From DASQVO01 sp035640715 (GTDB lineage: Bacteria; Actinomycetota; Actinomycetes; Streptosporangiales; Streptosporangiaceae), in the NCBI GenBank assembly GCA_035640715.1, contig DASQVO010000211.1:1-11169 (forward strand): a stretch of 11,169 bases of DNA. Reading direction: 5' to 3'. The translations under genes were made by a program, and so were the position numbers. Within the stretch, counting starts at the first letter, position 1. Each line of letters starts with the position of its first letter. This document shows, one piece after another, positions 5,060 to 11,169 of the stretch. The notes under the pieces were generated by a model, which was given only the letters and a program-made list of their open reading frames with translations, made no database searches and had not been told where the DNA came from.

Positions 5060-6886
5060 CTAGTTCCCGCCGCCGTTCCCGCCGCCGCCCGGGTTCCCGG
5101 TCGGGAGCAGGCCGCCGCCGCCGGGGTTGCCCGACGTATCGGTGGGCGTCGGGCTCGCCGTCGGCGTGGGGCTCGCCGTCGGGGTGGGGGACGCGGTCGG
5201 GCTCGGCGGGGTGGCCGCGACGTAGATCGTCACCGTGCTGCCCAGCGCCACCGAGCTGTTGGGCGTGGGCGTCTGTGAGAAGACATCGCCCGGCGTGGAA
5301 TTGGCGGACCCTGTCACCGTCCTGGTCACGACCTTGAGCCCGTTGCCCTGGAGGATCTGCTGTGCGGTCGACGCCGGATCATTGATCACGTTGGGCACCG
5401 ACACGGCACCACCGGAGACGTAAATGGTGACCGTGGTGTTCGGGTCGACCATCTTCCCCGGTGCCGGGGACTGCCTCGTCACCGTTCCCTTCGGCTGGGT
5501 GGAGCCCAGGTCCGTCTTCGGCGTCACGTTCAGGTTGTCGTTGTTCAGCGTGGTCTGCGCCGAGGTGGCCTGCTGCCCGACCACGTCCGGCACGGTCACC
5601 TTCCTCTGGCCGCTCGACACGAACAGCGTGACGGGGGTGTTGGCGGGAACGAGGTTGCCCCCCGGCGGGTTCGTCTTGATCACGTCTCCCTTGGCGACGC
5701 CGGAGCTGGGCTGGTCTACCACCTTCCAGCTCAGGTGCGCGGCGGTGATCTGCTGTTCCGCCTTCGCCAGCGGCTCGCCCTGCACCAGCGGCACCGCGTA
5801 GGTCTTGCCGCCACCGCCCAGCATCATGTACGCGAGCGCCCCCACCGCGCCGAGCACGATGAGCAAGCCCAGGATCCACAGCAGGGCACTGCGGCCGCGA
5901 TGCGGCGGCTCGCCGTACATCTCGTCCTCGGCATAGTCGTAGGGCGGGACCGCCGTGGTCGGGCTGGCCAGCATCGTCGCGGCGCCCATCTGCTGCGTGC
6001 GCTGGTACATGTCGACCCGCGTCGGCGCGGCGACCGGCATCCCCGACATGGCACGCTGGACGTCCATGCGCATCTCGGCCGCGTTCTGGTACCTGTCGGC
6101 CGGATCCTTGGCCATCGCCTTCAGCACGATCGCGTCCGCCCACGCCGGGACCTCCGGATCCACGACCGACGGCGGCACCGGGTCCTCCCGCACGTGCTGG
6201 TAGGCGATCGCGACCGGAGAATCACCGGTGAACGGCGGCCGCCCCGTGAGCAGCTCATACATCAGGCAGCCCGTCGAGTACAGGTCACTGCGGGCATCGA
6301 CCCGCTCGCCGCGCGCCTGCTCGGGCGAAAGGTACTGCGCGGTGCCGATCACCTGCGCGGTCTGGGTCATCGTGGCCTGGGTGTCGCTCATCGCCCTGGC
6401 GATGCCGAAGTCCATGACCTTGATATCGCCGTTGCGGGTCACCATGACGTTGCCCGGCTTGATGTCGCGGTGCACGATGCCGGACTTGTGGCTGTAGTCC
6501 AGTGCGCCCAGCACTCCGCTGATGATTTCCAGCGCCCGCTCGGGCAGCAGCCGCTGATCATCTTGCAGCAGGTCACGGACGGTCCGCCCGTCCACGTACT
6601 CCATGACGATGTAAGGGACGGGGACGCCGGTGGTTACGTCCTCGCCAGTGTCATAGACCGCGACGATGGAGGGGTGATTGAGGGACGCCGCCGACTGGGC
6701 CTCGCGGCGGAATCTCGCTTGGAATGTCTGGTCTCTTGCGAGGTCGGCGCGGAGCGTCTTGATGGCGACTACGCGGTCGAGGCGGATGTCGCGGGCCCGG
6801 TAGACCTCGGCCATGCCGCCGCGCCCGACGACGGCGTCGAGCTCGTAGCGATTACCGAGTAGCCGGGGCTGTGTCATATCTCGCAC
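5060..6886 (-). CDS. pknB: PASTA-domain transmembrane Ser/Thr protein kinase PknB
   Basis: A 608-residue receptor-type kinase that senses peptidoglycan fragments or lipid II through PASTA domains and phosphorylates cell-wall and division proteins. The kinase domain (about 14-280) has the Gly loop GRGGMAEV (21-28), Lys43, Glu62, HRDIKPGN (Asp141), DFG (159-161) and activation-loop Thr174/Thr176 matching the autophosphorylation pair of mycobacterial PknB, then GTAQYLSPEQ. A juxtamembrane linker leads to one membrane helix (about 334-356). Three PASTA units follow (about 361-425, 426-492, 493-556), one fewer than the usual four, then a Pro/Thr/Ser repeat and a Gly/Asn-rich end. The start is GTG 6886 with AGGA 12 bases upstream; ATG 6877 is equally possible. 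The gene begins 27 bases after pknA, so it is probably the last gene of the rodA operon. Confidence 0.95.
   Translation of the reverse strand: MRDMTQPRLLGNRYELDAVVGRGGMAEVYRARDIRLDRVVAIKTLRADLARDQTFQARFRREAQSAASLNHPSIVAVYDTGEDVTTGVPVPYIVMEYVDGRTVRDLLQDDQRLLPERALEIISGVLGALDYSHKSGIVHRDIKPGNVMVTRNGDIKVMDFGIARAMSDTQATMTQTAQVIGTAQYLSPEQARGERVDARSDLYSTGCLMYELLTGRPPFTGDSPVAIAYQHVREDPVPPSVVDPEVPAWADAIVLKAMAKDPADRYQNAAEMRMDVQRAMSGMPVAAPTRVDMYQRTQQMGAATMLASPTTAVPPYDYAEDEMYGEPPHRGRSALLWILGLLIVLGAVGALAYMMLGGGGKTYAVPLVQGEPLAKAEQQITAAHLSWKVVDQPSSGVAKGDVIKTNPPGGNLVPANTPVTLFVSSGQRKVTVPDVVGQQATSAQTTLNNDNLNVTPKTDLGSTQPKGTVTRQSPAPGKMVDPNTTVTIYVSGGAVSVPNVINDPASTAQQILQGNGLKVVTRTVTGSANSTPGDVFSQTPTPNSSVALGSTVTIYVAATPPSPTASPTPTASPTPTASPTPTDTSGNPGGGGLLPTGNPGGGGNGGGN
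5145..5198. repeat. 18-base repeats encoding the PknB Pro/Thr tail
   Basis: Three adjacent 18-base units (5145-5162, 5163-5180, 5181-5198) of the form GGCGTSGGGCTCGCCGTC, the third diverged, encode SPTPTA-like hexapeptides on the minus strand. A length-variable surface-exposed stalk is likely. Confidence 0.75.
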
Positions 6887-6913
6887 TTTGCCAAACCATC
6901 CTGCGTAGTCTCA

Positions 6914-8446
6914 TCACTGGCCCCGTACGGGCCCGGACACGTTCGTCGTCGTCAACGGCATGTTGCTGGTGCTGCCTGATGATGCAGTCGGTGACGTCGA
7001 CGGTGAAGTCGGCGGAGTCGTCGTCGGCTGAGTCGGCGGAGTCGTCGTCGGCGGAGTCGTCGTCGGCTGAGTCGTCGGGGCAGCCGTGGTACTACTCACC
7101 ACCGGTCCCGGCGTCATCGTAGGTGTTACTCCGGGAAGATGGCCCCTCCCGGGTCCCGCTCCCACTCCCGGGTTAGGACCGTTGGACACCGTGGCGGGGG
7201 GAACAACCTGGGCCGTGGCCTGGCTGGTGGCCGCCGGGGCGGCCGGAGCGGCCGTGCTGACGACCGCACGCGGACTCGCCGGGGCCGTGCTGGCGCGGGA
7301 TGTGCCGGTGGTCACCGTCACCGGATGACCGGAGAGCATGACCGCGGCGATTATCCCGCCGATGCCGGCGAACGCCACGCTCACGACGGCCACGGCCACC
7401 GTACGCCGGTGCCGGCCGCTGCCACCGCGCACCCATTCGGCATCCGGGAAAGCCCCAGCGTAGTCTGCCAGGGCAGCGGCGGTTGACGGGTGCAGGGCGA
7501 AATCGGCCCTGGTAGGGGCGGCACCGGTGGGGGTGGCACCGTGCAGAGCGTCCGTCATCGCGTCCGCGATGGCCGCTGCGGCAGTGGCCGACGCTGTAGC
7601 GAAGCCGGGAGAGGTCGGCAGCCCGCCGCGCAGGAGGCGGGCGCGGTCGGCGACCCACCGGGCGCTCTCCGGCCGGTCGGCCGGCTGCTTGGCCAGCATC
7701 GCCAGGACGAGATCGGCGACGGGCTCGGGCACGTCGGCGGGCAGCGGCGGCACCGGCCGGTCCATGTGGGCGACGGCGATCGCGATCGGAGTCTCCGCGA
7801 CGAACGGGGGCTGGCCCGTGAGGCATTCGTAGGCGACGACGCCGAGGGAATAGATGTCCGACGCCGACGTGATGATCCCGCCGGAGGCCTGCTCCGGCGA
7901 GACGTAGCTGGCGGTGCCCATCACGATGCCGGTCTGGGTGAGGTGAGCCTGCGAGGTCCGCAGCGCCCGTGCGATCCCGAAGTCAGTGATCTTCGTCGTG
8001 CCGTCTGCGGTGACGAGCAGGTTTCCCGGCTTGATGTCGCGGTGCACGATGCCTGCCTGGTGCGCCGCGTCCAGCGCTTCGGCGGACTGGCCGACGATGT
8101 CGAGGGTGACCGGCGCGGACAGCCGGCCGTGCCGGGCGATCATCGCCGAGAGCGGCTCGCCGGGCACCAGTTCCATGACCAGGTAGGACCCGCCGGACGG
8201 CAGATCGGAACTCTCGCCGTAGTCATAGACCTGCGCGATGCCCGGATGTGACAGCGACGCCGCGTACCGTGCCTCGGCGCGGAACCGGGCGCGGAATTCC
8301 TCGTCGTCCGCATACGCCGCCGACAGCAGCTTCACCGCGACCGGGCGGTCGAGCAGTTCGTCGGTGCCGCGCCACACCTCGCCCATGCCGCCGACCGCTA
8401 CCCGGCTGGTCAGCCGGTAACGTCCGCCGACCAGGTAATCATTCAC
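6914..8446 (-). CDS. pknA: Transmembrane Ser/Thr protein kinase PknA
   Basis: A 510-residue kinase of the PknA type. Visible are the loop VAVGGMGEVW (16-25; first Gly of GxGxxG is Ala17, as in M. tuberculosis PknA), Lys39, Glu58, HRDIKPGN (Asp137), DFG (155-157), Thr170/Thr172 in LTQTGIVMGTASYVSPEQ, and EYxxGxxPF-type sequence around 207-215. An Ala-rich linker (about 280-345) leads to one membrane helix (about 347-371) and an extracellular Ser/Thr/Pro/Gly tail without PASTA domains. Known PknA proteins act with PknB on cell shape and division. The GTG start overlaps the pbpA stop as GTGA, and GGAG lies 5 bases before it, so translation is probably coupled. It lies 27 bases before pknB. The tail is low-complexity and differs from typical short mycobacterial PknA tails. 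Confidence 0.92.
   Translation of the reverse strand: MNDYLVGGRYRLTSRVAVGGMGEVWRGTDELLDRPVAVKLLSAAYADDEEFRARFRAEARYAASLSHPGIAQVYDYGESSDLPSGGSYLVMELVPGEPLSAMIARHGRLSAPVTLDIVGQSAEALDAAHQAGIVHRDIKPGNLLVTADGTTKITDFGIARALRTSQAHLTQTGIVMGTASYVSPEQASGGIITSASDIYSLGVVAYECLTGQPPFVAETPIAIAVAHMDRPVPPLPADVPEPVADLVLAMLAKQPADRPESARWVADRARLLRGGLPTSPGFATASATAAAAIADAMTDALHGATPTGAAPTRADFALHPSTAAALADYAGAFPDAEWVRGGSGRHRRTVAVAVVSVAFAGIGGIIAAVMLSGHPVTVTTGTSRASTAPASPRAVVSTAAPAAPAATSQATAQVVPPATVSNGPNPGVGAGPGRGHLPGVTPTMTPGPVVSSTTAAPTTQPTTTPPTTTPPTQPTTTPPTSPSTSPTASSGSTSNMPLTTTNVSGPVRGQ
7008..7070. repeat. 24-base low-complexity repeats encoding the PknA Thr/Pro tail
   Basis: Two 24-base units (7008-7031 and 7032-7055, starting GTCGGCGGAGTCGTCGTCGG) and a 15-base partial unit (7056-7070) are nearly identical. 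On the minus strand they encode TTTPPTQP-type segments. Such arrays often vary in length by slippage. Confidence 0.8.
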
Positions 8447-9909
8447 CCATTCTCCAGGTAGGCCTTGAGGACACTGACCGCGATGGGAGCGGCCGCTGAG
8501 GCACCGTAACCGCCGCCCTGGATGATGACGCCGACGGCCATCGATTGGTTGCCGCTATTCGCGAAGCAGGTGAAGACCGCGTCATTCAGCCCGGTGTTGT
8601 TGACGCCGTTCTGCGCCGTCCCGGTCTTGCCGTAGATCTGCACGCCGGGGATCGCGCCGGCGAACGCGTGCGCGGTGCCGGACGGCGAGTTCACCACGGA
8701 CTGCATCATCTGCTTGACCTCACCGGCGACGTTCGCGTTGACCGGCTGGCTCAGCATCGTGGGCGTGGCCGCCTGGACCGTGCTGAGGTCGGCGGCCTGG
8801 ACCTGCTTGACCAGGTAGGGCTTCATCAGCGTGCCGTTGTTGGCGATCGCCGCGGAGAGCATCGCCTCCTGCAGCGGCGTCACCGTGTCGTCCTTCTGCC
8901 CGATGGCGGACAACGCGGTATAGGAGAGGGCCGGCTCGAGCGGGAAGTTGCTCTGCGTGACCGGCATCGGGATCGTCAGGCTGCTGTTCATGCCGAACTT
9001 CCCGGCCATGTTCTGCAGCGCTGTCGTGCCGAGTTGCATGCCGATGTTGGCGAACGCCGTGTTGCACGACAGGGTGAACGCGGTGATGATCGTCGCCTTG
9101 CCGTTGCCGAGGGGCCCGCAGACTTCGCCGTTGTTGTTGATCAGGCTGACGTTGCTCTGCGGCAGCTTCAGGCTGGTGGGGGCGCTCACCAGGCTGTTCA
9201 CATTCTCGTTGCCCTGGGAGAACAGCGCGGAGCTGGTGACGATCTTGAACGTCGAGCCGGGCGGGTACGTCGCCTGGATCGCGCGGTTCAGCAGCGGGTT
9301 CCCCGGGTCGGTCAGCAGCCGCTTGTCGTTGGTGTTGAGCTGGGTACCGTCGAGGACGCTGAGCTGGTTCGGGTCGTACGACGGGTAGGACGCCATCGCC
9401 AGGATCGCGCCGGTCTTCGGGTCCAGCGCCACCACGGCGCCCGGCTTCCCGGTGGTCTGCAGCGCGTTATACGCCGCGGTCTGTGCGCGGGAGTCGATCG
9501 TGAGCTCGACGTTGGCGCCCTTCCTGGTCTTGCCCGTGATCATGTCGATCACGTTCCGGACGGCGAGCTTGGAGTCGCTGCCGGTCAGCAGGGCGTTCTC
9601 GGACTGCTCGATCCCGGTCGTGCTGTAGAGAGTGTCGTAGCCGGTGACCGGCGCGTACTCCGGGCCCTGCGGATAGTATCGCTGGTACTTGTAGATGCCG
9701 CCGACGGGCTTTGACTCGGCGATGACCTTGCCATCCGAGGTCGTGATCTCGCCGCGCTGGTACTGGTACTGCGCTTCGAAGGCGCGCACGTTCCCGGGCT
9801 TGCTCGCCAGGCTGTTGGCCTCGAATGCCTGTAGGTAGTTAACGTTGGCGAGGAGCAGCACGAACATAACCAGGACGGCGATCGAGATACGGCGCAGCGC
9901 GCGGTTCAT
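8443..9909 (-). CDS. pbpA: Class B penicillin-binding protein PbpA (FtsI/PBP2-like transpeptidase)
   Basis: A 488-residue membrane-anchored transpeptidase that cross-links peptidoglycan stem peptides, partner of the adjacent SEDS polymerase. A short cytoplasmic end leads to a membrane helix (about 8-23), then an N-terminal dimerisation region with RGEITTSDGKVIA (52-64) and TGIEQSENALLTG. The transpeptidase domain has SxxK in PPGSTFK (Ser219, Lys222), SCN (281-283) and KTGTAQ (428-433). Cys264 and Cys282 may form a disulfide. Length agrees with actinobacterial PbpA (about 490). ATG 9909 overlaps the rodA stop as ATGA, with GAGG just upstream (GAGGATCTCATG), so it is translationally coupled to rodA. 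Its own stop overlaps the pknA start. Mycobacterial PbpA is a known PknB substrate; phosphorylation here is inference. Confidence 0.95.
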   Translation of the reverse strand: MNRALRRISIAVLVMFVLLLANVNYLQAFEANSLASKPGNVRAFEAQYQYQRGEITTSDGKVIAESKPVGGIYKYQRYYPQGPEYAPVTGYDTLYSTTGIEQSENALLTGSDSKLAVRNVIDMITGKTRKGANVELTIDSRAQTAAYNALQTTGKPGAVVALDPKTGAILAMASYPSYDPNQLSVLDGTQLNTNDKRLLTDPGNPLLNRAIQATYPPGSTFKIVTSSALFSQGNENVNSLVSAPTSLKLPQSNVSLINNNGEVCGPLGNGKATIITAFTLSCNTAFANIGMQLGTTALQNMAGKFGMNSSLTIPMPVTQSNFPLEPALSYTALSAIGQKDDTVTPLQEAMLSAAIANNGTLMKPYLVKQVQAADLSTVQAATPTMLSQPVNANVAGEVKQMMQSVVNSPSGTAHAFAGAIPGVQIYGKTGTAQNGVNNTGLNDAVFTCFANSGNQSMAVGVIIQGGGYGASAAAPIAVSVLKAYLENG

Positions 9910-11045
9910 GAGATCCTCACCACCTGCGTCATGCCCTCCTCCTGTATCGGCTGCGGCGGCGGCCGCCGCGCGGTGTCACTGAGCCGCATCAGCATCGCGA
10001 TCATCATCCAGCTCGCGACGAGTGAAGACCCGCCCTGGGAGAGGAACGGGGTGGTGATGCCCGTCAGCGGGATCAGCCGGGTCACCCCGCCCACGATCAC
10101 GAAGACCTGCAGCGCCAGCATGAAGGCCAGGCCGCCGGCCAGGATCTTGGAGAACGGGTCCTTCACCGCGATGGACGTGGCCAGGCCGCGCTGCACGATC
10201 AGGCCGTAGACGAGCACGATCGCCATCAGGCCGGTCATGCCAATCTCCTCGCCGAACGCGGTGATGACCAGGTCGCTCTGGACAAGCGGCGTGATGTACG
10301 GCTGGCCCGCGCCGAGGCCCTTGCCGAGTACCCCGCCGGACGCCATCCCGTACAGGCCCTGAAGCAGCTGGAACGCGTTGCCGTGCGGGTCGCTGAACGG
10401 ATGCAGCCAGATTTGGAATCTCTGGCCCACGTGGGCGAAGAGCTTGCTGGCGGTGTAGGCGCCGACCACGAACAGGCCGAAGCCGATGAGTAGCCAGGAC
10501 GTCCGCTGCGTGGCGATATAGAGGGTGCAGACGAACAGTCCGAGGAAGACGGCGGACGTGCCGATGTCGCTTTCGAAGACCAGCAGCAGCAGGCTGGCGC
10601 CCCAGGCGATGAGGATGGGTCCCAGGTCACGGCCTCGCGGCAGGTCGATGCCGAGGAAGCGGCGCCCGGCCAGCGACAGCACGTCCCGCTTGGCCACCAG
10701 GTACCCGGCGAACGCTACCGCCAGCGCCAGCTTGGCGAACTCTTCTGGCTGGACGGTGAACGAGCCAAGGCGGACCTGGATCTTGGCGCCGGTGCCGGCG
10801 ACGCCGGAGATGGACGCCGGAAGGAAAGCCGGAAGGGCGACCAGGAAGAGGCCGATGGCACCGAACGTATAGGTGTATCGCTGCAGTACGCGCGGCTCGC
10901 GGATGACCGCCAGCACGCCGACAAAGCACCCGATCCCGACCGCCGTGTACAGCACCTGGATATTCGTGGCCGACGCGGTGAGCGTCGTGATCTGCTGGCC
11001 GGGATTGCCGTTTCTGCCGGCCTCCTGGAGCCGGTACAGCATCAC
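9906..11045 (-). CDS. rodA: SEDS peptidoglycan glycosyltransferase RodA/FtsW family, N-terminus missing
   Basis: 379 residues from the first in-frame start (GTG 11045) of a polytopic SEDS protein that polymerises lipid II into glycan strands. Family features include LQRYTYTFG, QPEEFAKLALAVAFAGYLV, RGRDLGP, FESDIGTS (Asp160, the conserved catalytic Asp), SDLVITAFGEEIGMTG (257-272), IPLTGITTPFLSQGGSS (325-341) and RLSDTARRP with the terminal MTQVVR seen in streptomycete homologues. The full protein should be about 470 residues. Homology continues upstream of 11045 as LPLAATLNGLGIVMLYRL to about 11078, but then stops, and an in-frame TAA lies at 11106-11108. So the first two or so membrane helices are absent and the annotated start is artificial. 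It overlaps pbpA as ATGA and would be the first visible gene of the operon, normally preceded by pstP and fhaB. Confidence 0.85.
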   Translation of the reverse strand: MMLYRLQEAGRNGNPGQQITTLTASATNIQVLYTAVGIGCFVGVLAVIREPRVLQRYTYTFGAIGLFLVALPAFLPASISGVAGTGAKIQVRLGSFTVQPEEFAKLALAVAFAGYLVAKRDVLSLAGRRFLGIDLPRGRDLGPILIAWGASLLLLVFESDIGTSAVFLGLFVCTLYIATQRTSWLLIGFGLFVVGAYTASKLFAHVGQRFQIWLHPFSDPHGNAFQLLQGLYGMASGGVLGKGLGAGQPYITPLVQSDLVITAFGEEIGMTGLMAIVLVYGLIVQRGLATSIAVKDPFSKILAGGLAFMLALQVFVIVGGVTRLIPLTGITTPFLSQGGSSLVASWMMIAMLMRLSDTARRPPPQPIQEEGMTQVVRIS

Positions 11046-11078
11046 GATGCCAAGGCCGTTCAGCGTAGCAGCCAGCGG

Positions 11079-11169
11079 CAGCCGCCAGCTGTGCCTGGCG
11101 GTTCTTTACCCAGGTTTGCTGGCTGACGTAGGCCTGCTTGCACTGGTTGACCTGGGTGCGCACCTGGCC
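11079..11169 (-). other. Foreign-looking coding fragment fused to the broken 5' end of rodA
   Basis: From the right edge a different frame is open on the minus strand, reading VRTQVNQCKQAYVSQQTWVK then NRQAQLAAA, a polar Gln-rich helical peptide. Its third positions are mostly G or C, so it looks coding, but it has no resemblance to the hydrophobic RodA N-terminus. The frame differs from rodA and runs on out of frame into it. I do not recognise the protein. An assembly chimera at a contig end is the simplest explanation; a real rearrangement is possible. Confidence 0.55.

Noticed and set aside
5060..5120. LLPTG near the PknB C-terminus as a sortase sorting signal
   Set aside because: It lacks the correct LAxTG/LPxTG spacing and is followed by only Gly/Asn residues, with no hydrophobic helix or basic tail; PknB is already membrane anchored.
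5735..6862. A 375-codon open frame on the plus strand opposite pknB
   Set aside because: Composition is typical of antisense to high-GC coding DNA, and the minus strand encodes a full kinase domain.
8545..9714. A 389-codon open frame on the plus strand opposite pbpA
   Set aside because: It is a shadow of pbpA. Its protein is Arg/Asp/His/Val-rich with no domain, while the minus strand carries a complete class B PBP with all motifs.
10627..11163. A 178-codon frame crossing the rodA 5' region as a real gene
   Set aside because: Beyond about 11078 it runs antiphase through rodA with Arg/Pro-rich shadow sequence; only the right-edge part looks coding and is treated as a fused fragment.

Overview
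The window is high-GC actinobacterial DNA. Eleven protein-coding genes are visible, two of them incomplete at the window edges. Third codon positions are nearly all G or C, and start codons include GTG and probably TTG. The gene order and strand pattern are those of the cell-wall growth cluster near the chromosome origin in actinobacteria, Rv0009 to Rv0017c in Mycobacterium tuberculosis, read as ppiA+, (rhomboid+), crgA-, ..., pknB-, pknA-, pbpA-, rodA-. The DUF5324, DUF6114 and class E sortase genes point to a lineage on the Streptomyces/Streptosporangiales side rather than a mycobacterium. These family names come from remembered sequence patterns; no search was run.

Left part (1-1829): the C-terminal part of a DUF6114-type membrane protein with a large extracellular extension (+), converging on a DUF5324-type membrane-anchored helical protein (-) that carries three tandem 11-residue repeats. 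Centre (1830-3520): a divergent intergenic region with two inverted repeats, then a probable two-gene operon of cyclophilin PpiA and a zinc-finger rhomboid protease. A hairpin at 3522-3567 separates the rhomboid gene from the convergent crgA gene and shares sequence with the crgA end. Next (4038-4962) come a class E sortase and a 52-residue membrane protein, both +. The DUF881 and trpG genes that often lie near here in relatives are absent.

Right part (5060-11045, all minus strand): rodA, pbpA, pknA and pknB in that order of transcription. The first three are joined by 4-base stop/start overlaps, and pknB follows after 27 bases. Together they encode a SEDS glycan polymerase, its class B transpeptidase partner and two membrane Ser/Thr kinases, a module for polar or septal peptidoglycan synthesis and its control. 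CrgA, a divisome membrane protein, belongs to the same process.

No radically new system is visible. The most important anomaly is at the right edge. The rodA reading frame loses homology near 11078 and hits a stop at 11106-11108, and the last ~90 bases code in another frame for a polar peptide unrelated to RodA. This suggests an assembly chimera or a real rearrangement. Other points of interest are the inverted repeats before ppiA, the rhomboid with Asp in place of the usual oxyanion His, the duplicated ribosome binding site before the small membrane gene, and a PknB with three PASTA domains and a Pro/Thr/Gly tail. No rRNA, tRNA, CRISPR array or insertion sequence was seen. No stretch over 300 bases lacks a gene; the longest gaps are 1800-2047 and 3807-4037.
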